From: Trinickia fusca | GTDB lineage: Bacteria; Pseudomonadota; Gammaproteobacteria; Burkholderiales; Burkholderiaceae | Direction of reading: 5' to 3' | NCBI RefSeq assembly: GCF_003628145.1 | Contig: NZ_RBZV01000017.1 | Location: 1 to 64,000 of the forward strand | DNA: 64,000 bases | In this document: positions 8,958 to 16,863 of the stretch, one piece after another | Position numbering within the stretch: position 1 is the first letter of the stretch | Layout of the letters: each line of letters starts with the position of its first letter | Position numbers and translations under genes: made by a program | Notes under the pieces: model-generated | Seen by the model: only the letters and a program-made list of their open reading frames with translations | Databases searched by the model: none | Told to the model about the DNA's origin: nothing

Positions 8958-9746
8958 ATGAGCGCAGAGCTACTTGCGTCGCGCCCGCCCGAGAGCGAGT
9001 CGACCCTCGTTCTCACGCTTTCGAACCCCGGTGCGCGCAATGCGCTGCATCCCGACATGTACGCGGCCGGCGTTCGCGCACTCGAAACCGCCGAGCGCGA
9101 TCCGTCCGTACGCGCCATCGTGCTCACGGGTGCCGACGACTTCTTCTGCGCCGGCGGCAATCTGAACCGGCTGCTCGAAAATCGCGCCAAGGATCCCTCG
9201 GTGCAGGCGCAGAGCATCGATGCGCTCGGCCAGTGGATTCTAGCGCTGCGCACGTCGACCAAACCCGTCATCGCGGCCGTCGCGGGTGCGGCGGCGGGCG
9301 CCGGTTTCTCGCTGGCGCTCGCATGCGACCTCATCGTCGCGGCCGACGACGCGAAGTTCGTCATGTCGTATGCGCGCGTCGGCCTCACACCCGACGGCGG
9401 CGGTTCGTGGTTCCTCGCGCAAGCGTTGCCGCGTGCGCTCGTCACCGAGGTGCTGCTCGAAGCGAAGCCGATCGGTGCCGACCGCCTGTATGCGCTGGGC
9501 GTCGTGAACCGCCTCGTGAAGACGGCGCAGGTCCGCGACACCGCGATTGCGTGGGCCGATGAGCTGGGCCGCGGCTCGCCCAACGCATGCGCGCGCATCA
9601 AGACCTTGATCGCGGCAGCCGGCACGCAGCCGCTCGCCGATCACCTCGGCACCGAGCGCGACCACTTCGTCGCGTCGCTCCATCATGGCGATGCCCTCGA
9701 GGGCATTACCGCCTTCCTCGAAAAGCGCGCGCCGCGCTATCGTTGA
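8958..9746 (+). CDS. Enoyl-CoA hydratase/isomerase family protein (oxepin-CoA hydrolase-like)
   Basis: A 262-residue crotonase-fold protein. The first oxyanion-hole region is FFCAGGNLNRL and the second AGAAAGAGFSLALACDLI. FVMSYARVGLTPDGGGSW covers the usual active-site region; the catalytic Glu pair of classical hydratases is not both present, fitting the subfamily labelled alternative oxepin-CoA hydrolase or isomerase. AAAGGAGAC before the ATG at 8958 fixes the start. It leads a plus-strand run with a histidine phosphatase (11-base gap), a kinase-like protein and an acyl-CoA dehydrogenase, pointing to breakdown of an acyl-CoA substrate. Confidence 0.82.
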   Translation: MSAELLASRPPESESTLVLTLSNPGARNALHPDMYAAGVRALETAERDPSVRAIVLTGADDFFCAGGNLNRLLENRAKDPSVQAQSIDALGQWILALRTSTKPVIAAVAGAAAGAGFSLALACDLIVAADDAKFVMSYARVGLTPDGGGSWFLAQALPRALVTEVLLEAKPIGADRLYALGVVNRLVKTAQVRDTAIAWADELGRGSPNACARIKTLIAAAGTQPLADHLGTERDHFVASLHHGDALEGITAFLEKRAPRYR

Positions 9747-9757
9747 AGGAGCCCGCC

Positions 9758-10474
9758 ATGGCCGAATTCACGATGCCCCGACGGCGCCGCATCTTCCTCA
9801 TGCGTCACGGCGACGTGACGTACTTCGACGATACGGGCCGTGCGATCGATCCCGATACGGTGCCGCTCAACGAACGCGGCCGCGTGCAAGCCAGCGCCGC
9901 CGGCCGCGCTTTTGCGGCGCACGGTTTGCGCTTCGATCGCGTGATCGTGAGCGGTCTGCCGCGCACCGTCGAGACGGCCGAGCGCGTGCTCGCCGAAACC
10001 GGCCAGCAGGTCGCGATCGAAGCATGGCCCGAGTGGCGCGAGATCCGTGGCGGCCGGCTCGTCGACTTGTCGGCCGATCGCATCGAAGCCGCGTTTCTGA
10101 GCGCATTCGATGGCATCGTGGCCGAAGACACGCGCTTTCTCGGCGGCGAAACGATCGGCGAGCTGCTCGATCGCGTGCTGCCGCCACTCGCACGGCTGCG
10201 CGCGGACCCATCGTGGGATACCGTGCTGCTCGTGCTGCATGGCGGCGTCAATCGCGCACTGCTCTCGCACGCCATCACCGCGGGCGGGCGCGCCTTCTTC
10301 GGTCATCTCGCGCAAGCCACGGGCTGCATCAACGCGCTCGACATAGGCAGCAAACCGGGTGACTGGGTCGTGCGCGCGCTCAACTACGCGCCGCCGACAC
10401 CGCTGTTTCCCGACATACGCCACACGACAATGGAAGAGCTGTACGCGCAGTACCTGCGATACCGGCGCGAGTAG
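9758..10474 (+). CDS. Histidine phosphatase (phosphoglycerate-mutase-like) family protein
   Basis: A 238-residue member of the branch-1 histidine phosphatases. The phosphate-binding motif is FLMRHGDVTYFD (RHG, catalytic His), with a supporting Arg in SGLPRTVETAE and the second active-site His in LLVLHGGVNRALL. A GAAGGAG sequence overlapping the end of the hydratase gene precedes the ATG at 9758, so the two are probably translationally linked. Its position before an APH-like kinase and an acyl-CoA dehydrogenase is suggestive of dephosphorylating an acyl-CoA intermediate or coenzyme, but the substrate cannot be read from sequence. Confidence 0.85.
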   Translation: MAEFTMPRRRRIFLMRHGDVTYFDDTGRAIDPDTVPLNERGRVQASAAGRAFAAHGLRFDRVIVSGLPRTVETAERVLAETGQQVAIEAWPEWREIRGGRLVDLSADRIEAAFLSAFDGIVAEDTRFLGGETIGELLDRVLPPLARLRADPSWDTVLLVLHGGVNRALLSHAITAGGRAFFGHLAQATGCINALDIGSKPGDWVVRALNYAPPTPLFPDIRHTTMEELYAQYLRYRRE

Positions 10475-10549
10475 CGCGTTCGCCCCGCGCATCCGCATCC
10501 CACACTTCATCCGCAATGCGCCGGCACAGGCGCCCTATCCGGAGGAGAC

Positions 10550-11671
10550 ATGGCAGCGAGCGATTCGGCAACAGCATCACCAGCAGAAGAACGGCCCGAC
10601 TATTCGGCATTCGTCGGCACGCGCGCCGTCGCCGAGCGCCAGCGCTTCGACCTCGACGCGCTGGCCGCCTGGCTGCGCGAACACGTGGACGGCTTCGATG
10701 GTCCTTTGAGCGCGGAGCAGTTCGCAGGCGGTCAATCGAATCCGACCTTCAAGCTCGTCACCCCCTCACGCAGCTACGTCATGCGGGCCAAGCCGGGGCC
10801 CGCCGCGAAGCTGCTGCCGTCGGCGCATGCGATCGAGCGCGAGTACCGCGTCATGCATGCGCTGGCGGACACGGACGTGCCCGTCGCGCACATGCTCGCG
10901 CTGTGCGAGGACGAAACCGTGATCGGCCGGGCGTTCTACGTGATGGAGTACGTCGAGGGACGGGTGCTGTGGGACCCGTCGCTGCCGGGCATGACACCGA
11001 CCCAACGCGCGGCCGTCTATGACGAGATGAACCGCGTCATTGCGGCGCTGCATAGCGTCGACGTGAACTCGGCTGGCCTGACCGATTACGGCAAGCCCGG
11101 CAACTACCTGGCGCGGCAGATCGCCCGCTGGAGCAAGCAGTACGAGGCCTCGGAAACCGAGCCGATCGAGGCGATGCATCGGCTCATCGAATGGCTGCCG
11201 CAGCATGTGCCGGTTCAGACGCAGGCCGCGCCGGCACGCGTGTCGATCGTGCACGGCGATTACCGGCTCGACAATCTGATCTTCCATCCGAGCGAGCCAC
11301 GTGTCCTGGCCGTGCTCGACTGGGAGCTGTCGACGCTCGGCGATCCGATCGTCGACTTTGCCTATCACTGCATGACCTGGCACGTCGACCCGTTGCAGTT
11401 TCGCGGCATCGCGGGCCTCGACTGGCAGATGCTCGGCATTCCCGATGAAACGCGCTACGTCGCGCGCTACTGCGAACGCACAGGCTTGACCCTCCCCGGC
11501 GACTGGAACTTCTATCTGGCGTTCAACATGTTTCGCATCGCGGCGATCCTGCAAGGCATCATGAAGCGCGTGACGGTCGGCACGGCCGCGAGTGCGCAAG
11601 CCGCCGACGCAGGCCGGCGCGCGCGGCCGATGGCCGAGCTCGCGTGGTCGTACGCTTGCAAAGTCCGCTGA
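10550..11671 (+). CDS. APH-fold phosphotransferase (ACAD10/11 kinase-domain type)
   Basis: A 373-residue protein with an aminoglycoside-phosphotransferase/protein-kinase-like fold. Visible motifs: FAGGQSNPTFKLV (nucleotide loop), YVMRAKPGP (Lys), the Brenner motif IVHGDYRLDNLIF (catalytic Asp and Asn) and VLDWELSTLGDP (Mg-binding Asp). This family pairs with acyl-CoA dehydrogenases, as the kinase domain fused to ACAD in human ACAD10/11 and as LvaA in Pseudomonas, where it phosphorylates 4-hydroxyacyl-CoA. The adjacent acyl-CoA dehydrogenase (24-base gap) fits this. GGAGGAGAC before the ATG gives a confident start. Despite the Pfam name it is not expected to confer antibiotic resistance. Confidence 0.87.
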   Translation: MAASDSATASPAEERPDYSAFVGTRAVAERQRFDLDALAAWLREHVDGFDGPLSAEQFAGGQSNPTFKLVTPSRSYVMRAKPGPAAKLLPSAHAIEREYRVMHALADTDVPVAHMLALCEDETVIGRAFYVMEYVEGRVLWDPSLPGMTPTQRAAVYDEMNRVIAALHSVDVNSAGLTDYGKPGNYLARQIARWSKQYEASETEPIEAMHRLIEWLPQHVPVQTQAAPARVSIVHGDYRLDNLIFHPSEPRVLAVLDWELSTLGDPIVDFAYHCMTWHVDPLQFRGIAGLDWQMLGIPDETRYVARYCERTGLTLPGDWNFYLAFNMFRIAAILQGIMKRVTVGTAASAQAADAGRRARPMAELAWSYACKVR

Positions 11672-11695
11672 TTCGTCACGCTCCGCGAGGTCTCC

Positions 11696-12934
11696 ATGAA
11701 CTTCGACTACACCCCGAAAGTACAAGCACTGCGCGAAAAGCTGCTGGCGTTTTTCGATGCGCACATCTACCCGAACGAGCGCGCGTTCGCCGAGGAAGTC
11801 GCGCGCAATCGCGCAAACGGCGATGCATGGGTGCCCACGCAATTGATCGAAACATTGAAGGCGCGCGCGCGCGAAGCTGGCCTGTGGAATCTCTTCCTGC
11901 CCGATTCGACGCGCGGCGCCGGGCTCACGAACCTCGAATATGCGCCGCTCGCGGAGATCATGGGCCGCGTGCCGTGGGCGCCCGAAGTGTTCAACTGCAA
12001 TGCGCCCGACACCGGCAACATGGAGACGATCGAGCGCTACGGCACCGACGAGCACAAGCGCACCTGGCTCGAGCCGCTGCTTGCCGGCGAGATTCGCTCC
12101 GCATTCCTGATGACCGAGCCCGAAGTCGCCTCGTCCGACGCGACCAACATCCGCACGCGCATCGAGCGCGACGGCAACGACTATGTCGTCAACGGCCGCA
12201 AGTGGTGGTCCTCCGGCGCCGGCGATCCACGTTGCAAGATTTATATCGTGATGGGCAAGACCGATCCCGACGCGCCCAAGCACGCCCAGCAGTCGATGAT
12301 CCTCGTGCCGGCCGACATGCCCGGCATCACCGTGCATCGGCCGCTCTCGGTGTTCGGCTACGACGACGCACCGCACGGCCACATGGAAATCACGCTCGAG
12401 AACGTGCGCGTGCCCGCCTCGAACATCCTGCTCGGCGCAGGCCGCGGCTTCGAGATCGCGCAGGGCCGCCTGGGGCCGGGGCGCATCCATCACTGCATGC
12501 GGCTCGTCGGCCTCGCCGAACGCGCGCTCGAGCTCATGTGTCGGCGCGCCTTGCAGCGCGTCGCGTTCGGCAAGCCGATCGCAGCGCAAACGGTCACACA
12601 GGAGCGTATCGCCGAGGCGCGCTGCATGATCGAACAGGCGCGTTTGCTGACGCTGAAGGCAGCCTACATGATGGATACCGTCGGCAATAAAGCGGCCAAA
12701 AGCGAGATTGCGATGATCAAGGTGGTCGCACCGAACATGGCGTGCCAGGTCATCGACTGGGCGATTCAAGCACATGGCGGCGCCGGCGTCAGCGACGACT
12801 TCCCACTCGCCTATGCGTTCGCCAGCGCCCGCACACTGCGGTTCGCCGACGGCCCCGACGAGGTGCACCGCAACGCCATCGCGAAGTTCGAGCTCGCGCG
12901 CTATCGGGAGGCAGAGCCGCCGCTACCGGCTTGA
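11696..12934 (+). CDS. Acyl-CoA dehydrogenase (ACAD10/11-like)
   Basis: A 412-residue flavoenzyme with the standard helical-beta-helical layout. Visible features include [16 protein letters not shown] (FAD and substrate contacts), [15 protein letters not shown], the C-terminal helical domain [20 protein letters not shown], and a late [18 protein letters not shown] motif characteristic of FAD-binding near the C-terminus. It oxidises an acyl-CoA and passes electrons to ETF. Coupling with the upstream APH-fold kinase suggests the ACAD10/11 or LvaC-type role in 4-hydroxyacyl-CoA degradation rather than straight-chain beta-oxidation. The start at 11696 has GAGG upstream. Confidence 0.88.
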   Translation: MNFDYTPKVQALREKLLAFFDAHIYPNERAFAEEVARNRANGDAWVPTQLIETLKARAREAGLWNLFLPDSTRGAGLTNLEYAPLAEIMGRVPWAPEVFNCNAPDTGNMETIERYGTDEHKRTWLEPLLAGEIRSAFLMTEPEVASSDATNIRTRIERDGNDYVVNGRKWWSSGAGDPRCKIYIVMGKTDPDAPKHAQQSMILVPADMPGITVHRPLSVFGYDDAPHGHMEITLENVRVPASNILLGAGRGFEIAQGRLGPGRIHHCMRLVGLAERALELMCRRALQRVAFGKPIAAQTVTQERIAEARCMIEQARLLTLKAAYMMDTVGNKAAKSEIAMIKVVAPNMACQVIDWAIQAHGGAGVSDDFPLAYAFASARTLRFADGPDEVHRNAIAKFELARYREAEPPLPA

Positions 12935-13059
12935 AAGCGTGATGCCCGCACCGCAATCAGGGCTTTGGGGCGCAGCCAGCGACGCTCGTCGATCTATGCT
13001 AATTTTCGCGTCAATCGGCGCCGCCCCTTGCTGGCGCCAATCTCGACGAAGGAATGACG

Positions 13060-13752
13060 ATGATCGACGTGCATAGCTGGGCAACACCCAACGGTCACAA
13101 GGTTCACATCATGCTCGAGGAGACGGGCCTCGAATACCGCGTCCATCCGATCGACATCGGAGCGGGCGATCAATTCAAGCCCGAGTTCCTCGCACTGAGT
13201 CCCAACAACAAAATTCCTGCCATCGTCGATTCCGACGGCCCGGACGGCAAACCGATCACGTTGTTCGAGTCGGGTGCGATCCTCATCTATCTGGCCGAGA
13301 AGACCGGGCGCTTCCAACCCGTCGATCCGGCCGGCCGCTATCGCGTGCTGCAATGGGTGATGTTCCAGATGGGCGGCCTCGGGCCGATGCTGGGACAGGC
13401 GCACCACTTCCGCATCTATGCGCCGCAGAGAATCGACTACGCGGTCGAGCGTTACACGAACGAGGCCAAGCGACTGTACGGCGTGATGGACAAGCAGCTC
13501 GGCAAGACACAGTACCTGGCCGGCGATGACTATACGATCGCCGACATCGCGAGTTTCCCGTGGACGCGTTCGTGGCAGAACCAGGGCATCGAACTGGCCG
13601 AATTCCCCAACGTGCAGCGCTGGCACGAAGCGATCGCTGCGCGGCCGGCCGTGCAGCGCGGCGTCGAAGTGCTGTCCTCGGCACGCAAGCCGCTGATCGA
13701 CGACAAAGCGCGCGAGATGCTGTTCGGTGCCACGCAGTACGCGAAGCACTAG
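13060..13752 (+). CDS. Glutathione S-transferase / disulfide-bond oxidoreductase (YfcG/YghU-like)
   Basis: A 230-residue GST of the Nu/YfcG type: MIDVHSWATPNGHKVHIMLE, glutathione-binding NNKIPAIVD and FESGAILIYLAEKTG, and C-terminal GDDYTIADIASFPW. Such proteins act as glutathione-dependent disulfide reductases or peroxidases in the cytosol. The ATG at 13060 is preferred over 13054 because the AAGGA motif has proper spacing only to the second. It follows the acyl-CoA dehydrogenase by 125 bases and may belong to the same transcription unit. Confidence 0.87.
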   Translation: MIDVHSWATPNGHKVHIMLEETGLEYRVHPIDIGAGDQFKPEFLALSPNNKIPAIVDSDGPDGKPITLFESGAILIYLAEKTGRFQPVDPAGRYRVLQWVMFQMGGLGPMLGQAHHFRIYAPQRIDYAVERYTNEAKRLYGVMDKQLGKTQYLAGDDYTIADIASFPWTRSWQNQGIELAEFPNVQRWHEAIAARPAVQRGVEVLSSARKPLIDDKAREMLFGATQYAKH

Positions 13753-13885
13753 ACAGCATCGGAATCCGATACGCGCAAGCGTGTCTTGCGCGACCTCGCT
13801 CGAGGTGAAGTATTGCGGCTTGCCGCAGAGGGGGTATCCTCGCGAAGCGCGCCGTCGGCGCCCCCCTTCCCTCCGAGAGATTCTC

Positions 13886-14698
13886 ATGCCGCTTCGCCGC
13901 CTATGGTTGTGTTTGCTCGCTTGTGCCTTGCCGCTGCATGCGGCCGAGCTCAAGCTCGACCTCGATAACGGCGATCGCGTGGTCACGACCGAGCAGCTGC
14001 TCGTGCGGCCCGACGCACGCAGCGTGACAGTTCCGGCCGATCTATCGTTCCACCGTGAGATGCACTACCGCGCGGTGCCGCTCGCCGCGCTGCTTGCCGG
14101 TGTGAAGCCCGGCACGCGCCTGCAGTTCGTCGCCGCCGATGGATTCGCAGTCGACATCGACGCGGATTTGATTCGCAATCACAAGGGCGCGCAGGCATGG
14201 CTTGCCATCGAGGACCCGCAGGCACCGTGGCCCCCACTACCGACGAACAAGGGGCACGCGGGTCCGTTCTATGTCGTCTGGACGCACCCGGAGGCAGCTG
14301 GCGTCAGCGACGAGCAGTGGCCGTATCAGCTCGCCCAGATCCGACGCACGCTTGATGGCGCGACAAAGTACCCGGCCACGGCGCCCGACGCATCGGTGCC
14401 GGCCGATGGCGCTATCCGTCGCGGCTATGCGGTGTTTCAGCGAACCTGTTTCGCGTGCCACACGCTCAACGGGGAAGGCGATTCACATATGGGCCCCGAT
14501 CTGAACGTCCCGCACAACCCGACCGAATACCTGCGTGCCGATATGCTGCGGGCCTTCATCCGCGATCCGCAGTCGCTGCGTCGCTGGCCCGAGGCGAAGA
14601 TGAAGGGGTTCCCGACGCAAGCATCGCTGTCGGACGCCGATCTCGATGACGTCCTGGCGTACCTGCGTCACATGGCGCTGCACAAGGCGGACCACTAA
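13886..14698 (+). CDS. Secreted c-type cytochrome with N-terminal molybdopterin-oxidoreductase-like domain
   Basis: A 270-residue exported protein. The start at 13886 gives a signal peptide (MPLRRLWLCLLACALPLHA, then AELKLDL). Residues about 20-165 resemble the small beta-rich domain of molybdopterin-binding oxidoreductases (HREMHYRAVPLAALL), but without cofactor-binding residues. A C-terminal cytochrome c domain carries one haem site, TCFACHTLNGEG, and a distal Met likely in KMKGFPT. It should act in periplasmic electron transfer. An in-frame ORF runs further upstream, but it would abolish the signal peptide. The gene is convergent with the MaoC gene. Confidence 0.8.
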   Translation: MPLRRLWLCLLACALPLHAAELKLDLDNGDRVVTTEQLLVRPDARSVTVPADLSFHREMHYRAVPLAALLAGVKPGTRLQFVAADGFAVDIDADLIRNHKGAQAWLAIEDPQAPWPPLPTNKGHAGPFYVVWTHPEAAGVSDEQWPYQLAQIRRTLDGATKYPATAPDASVPADGAIRRGYAVFQRTCFACHTLNGEGDSHMGPDLNVPHNPTEYLRADMLRAFIRDPQSLRRWPEAKMKGFPTQASLSDADLDDVLAYLRHMALHKADH

Positions 14699-14720
14699 GC
14701 GGCGGGTATTTCACCGCCGC
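14699..14720. terminator. Hairpin between cytochrome and MaoC genes
   Basis: A 7-bp stem GCGGCGG / CCGCCGC with an 8-base loop starts directly after the cytochrome stop codon and lies between two convergent genes (the other ends at 14753). No T-run is present, so termination strength is uncertain. Confidence 0.4.
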
Positions 14721-14752
14721 GTGTGTATCGAACGCCACGGGCGTGGCGAGGT

Positions 14753-15223
14753 TTACGCCGTGGCTCCGCGCGCGACTGCCTGCTCGCGCAAGCCGAACAT
14801 CACCTTCGAACGCACGGTGACAACCGTTTCGTCGTCCTGATTGACGCCTTCCCACAGCGTCGTGGCGATGCCGAGTTCGGGACGGCTCGACGACACGCGC
14901 TTGTCGATGACGGAGTTGAACATCCGGATCGCATCGCCGGGACGGACGGGCTTGAGCCAGCGAATCTCCTCGATGCCCGGGGAGCCCATCGACGTCGAAC
15001 CGTTCAACACGTTGCGCACGAGCATGCCCATCATAACCGAGCAGGTATGCCAGCCGCTCGCGATGAGCCCGCCGAACTGCGATGCGCGCGCGGCTTGCTC
15101 GTCGATGTGAAACGGCTGCGGATCGAAACGCTCGGCGAACGCCAGAATCTCTTCGGCCGTAAACGTGTGCGTGCCGATCTCGTCGCGCGACCCCACGCGC
15201 AGGTCCTCAAAACTCAACCCCAT
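14753..15223 (-). CDS. MaoC-like hot-dog-fold dehydratase
   Basis: A 156-residue single hot-dog-fold protein. The R-hydratase active-site pattern is visible: Asp and His in FDPQPFHIDEQAA, followed by GGLIASGWHT. Such enzymes hydrate trans-2-enoyl-CoA to (R)-3-hydroxyacyl-CoA or act on related acyl-CoAs. A GGAGACAG sequence upstream supports the start at 15223. It is the first of a minus-strand run (MaoC, DUF1178, NUDIX, DUF2818, nuo) commonly found after nuoN in related bacteria, although no functional link to complex I is known. Confidence 0.85.
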   Translation of the reverse strand: MGLSFEDLRVGSRDEIGTHTFTAEEILAFAERFDPQPFHIDEQAARASQFGGLIASGWHTCSVMMGMLVRNVLNGSTSMGSPGIEEIRWLKPVRPGDAIRMFNSVIDKRVSSSRPELGIATTLWEGVNQDDETVVTVRSKVMFGLREQAVARGATA

Positions 15224-15389
15224 CTTCTGTCTCCATGTTCGGCTCGCCTATCGAGCCTGATCTTGAACAACCATCGTTGGCATCGCCACGCACGGGCAGC
15301 GCGTGAATGGGTACAGCGTCGGGTACACGTTCGGCGGGCAAGCGCGAGCGATGCGCGCTGGAAAGATACGGCAAAGCCGCGAATCGCGT

Positions 15390-15857
15390 CTATTGCAGCG
15401 ATTCTTTTGGAACGCAGGCACCTGGCAGCGGCAGCACGTCGATGCCTTCTTCGACCAGCGCTTTCGCGTCTTCGGGCGTGGTGACGCCGCGAATGCTACG
15501 CGCGGGCGCTTCGTTGTAATGGATGCGGCGCGCTTCTTCCGCGAAGCGTTCGCCGACGTTCTCGGTTTTCTCGAGCACCTCGCGCAGCATGCGCATCGCG
15601 CGTGCCTCGACCTCGCGCAAGCCCGCCTGCCCTTGCGGACGCTCAGCGGCTGCGCGGCGTTGCGTCTCGCCCGATTCGGGGCTCGTGGCGCCCGACAGAT
15701 TCAGACGCGGCGCGGACGGCATACGGCAAACCTCGGTCGCCGCGCAAATCGGACATTCGACCAACTTGCGTGACAACTGCGACTCGAAGTCATCGACGGA
15801 GGCGAACCAGCCTTCGAACCGATGGCCGTGGGAACATTGCAGATCGAGGACCTTCAT
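15390..15857 (-). CDS. DUF1178 family protein
   Basis: A 155-residue protein. The N-terminus MKVLDLQCSHGHRFEGWF and then VECPICAATEVCRMPSAPRL supplies a four-Cys zinc-ribbon-like arrangement typical of DUF1178. The C-terminal half is helical (EARAMRMLREVLEKTENVGE) and ends in a conserved region (EEARRIHYNEAPARSIRGVT). The function is unknown; the family is cytoplasmic and widespread in alpha- and beta-proteobacteria. It lies 47 bases downstream of the NUDIX gene, in the same direction. Confidence 0.87.
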   Translation of the reverse strand: MKVLDLQCSHGHRFEGWFASVDDFESQLSRKLVECPICAATEVCRMPSAPRLNLSGATSPESGETQRRAAAERPQGQAGLREVEARAMRMLREVLEKTENVGERFAEEARRIHYNEAPARSIRGVTTPEDAKALVEEGIDVLPLPGACVPKESLQ

Positions 15858-15903
15858 GCTGAACCGAGGTGAATGCAGAGCTGTCGACTCATTCTAGCGC
15901 GCT

Positions 15904-16521
15904 TTACCCGCGCGCCGACGAAGTGGCCGCCGCCTCGACAGCGCGGGGCTGCCACTCCCCCGAGCGCACTTTCTCGAGCCAGAACGTGCCGATGATCGTC
16001 TTCACGTCGCTGATCTCGCCCGTGCGCACCCATTCGCTGACCTGATCGGCGTGGACGGTAAAGGTCTCGAGGAATTCGCCTTCATCGAGGCTGCTCTCGC
16101 CGGCCGTCAGGCCTCGGGCAAGGTAGATGTCGATGAATTCGGTCGAATACGAAATGATCGGATGGATGCGCGTCAGGAACAGATACTCGCGCGCGGTATA
16201 CCCGGTTTCCTCGCCCAATTCGCGCTGCGCGCAGGCGAGCGCGCCTTCGTTGGGATCGAGCTTGCCGGCCGGGTATTCGATCATGACTTTGCCGATCGGA
16301 TAGCGGAACTGGCGCTCCATCAGCACACGGCCGTCGTCGAACAGCGGAATCACCATGACCGCGCCCGGGTGCTGCACATATTCGCGCGTGGCTTGCTTGC
16401 CGTCGGGCAGGCGCACGATGTCGCGCTTGAGGGTGAGGAACGAACCTTCGTGGACGGTTTCGCTGCTGACTCGCGTCTCGGTCAGGGACGCATCATGATC
16501 GTGATCGGGCAACTGGGCCAT
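15904..16521 (-). CDS. NUDIX hydrolase, ADP-ribose pyrophosphatase type
   Basis: A 205-residue NUDIX enzyme. The Nudix box is GALACAQRELGEETGYTA (residues about 106-123) with the expected REL-EE-G pattern; the preceding IEYPAGKLDP is typical of ADP-sugar hydrolases (ADP-ribose to AMP plus ribose 5-phosphate). The ATG at 16521 (MAQLPDHDHD) is chosen; a frame extension to 16545 is not supported. The gene lies 45 bases after DUF2818 at the tail of the nuo cluster. ADP-ribose removal is a plausible housekeeping link to NAD metabolism, but the association with complex I is only positional. Confidence 0.87.
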   Translation of the reverse strand: MAQLPDHDHDASLTETRVSSETVHEGSFLTLKRDIVRLPDGKQATREYVQHPGAVMVIPLFDDGRVLMERQFRYPIGKVMIEYPAGKLDPNEGALACAQRELGEETGYTAREYLFLTRIHPIISYSTEFIDIYLARGLTAGESSLDEGEFLETFTVHADQVSEWVRTGEISDVKTIIGTFWLEKVRSGEWQPRAVEAAATSSARG

Positions 16522-16566
16522 GTGCACTCTCCGAAGGGCGGGCACGACGGCGCTTGCTGCGCGCCG

Positions 16567-16863
16567 TCAGCGTCGTTTGACGAGATATTGGAACGTGAAG
16601 CCGGGGAACGCGAAGACGATGAAAAGACTGAACGTAATCGCGTAGAACTGCCAGCCCTGTTCGAAGCGGTTGCCGGCGCGCGCTTCAAGGATGAAGCCGA
16701 GCGCGCCGACCAGAAAATACAGCACGATCAATTCGCCGATCCGGATCCAGACGCTCTTTTTCGCCGCCGCGAGCGGCACGACGGCGAACAGACGCTGATT
16801 GAGAAACGGCACGTTGGCGCCGGCGAGCGCCAACAGTACGACGAACCAACCTGCGGCCGACAT
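16567..16863 (-). CDS. DUF2818 membrane protein downstream of nuoN
   Basis: A 98-residue integral membrane protein with three hydrophobic segments (GWFVVLLALAGANVPFL, IGELIVLYFLVGALGFIL, FYAITFSLFIVFAFPGFTF). It matches the DUF2818 family, nearly always found after nuoN in beta-proteobacteria. The ATG overlaps the nuoN stop codon (TGATG), implying translational coupling. The function is unknown; an accessory or assembly role for complex I is a reasonable guess from context only. Confidence 0.87.
   Translation of the reverse strand: MSAAGWFVVLLALAGANVPFLNQRLFAVVPLAAAKKSVWIRIGELIVLYFLVGALGFILEARAGNRFEQGWQFYAITFSLFIVFAFPGFTFQYLVKRR

Noticed and set aside
10550-11671. Aminoglycoside resistance phosphotransferase
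   Set aside because: The fold is shared, but pairing with an acyl-CoA dehydrogenase and the overall motif pattern fit the ACAD10/11-type kinase.
10766-12868. A 700-codon minus-strand frame opposite the kinase and acyl-CoA dehydrogenase genes
   Set aside because: Both plus-strand genes have clear motifs and ribosome-binding sites; the antisense frame has none.
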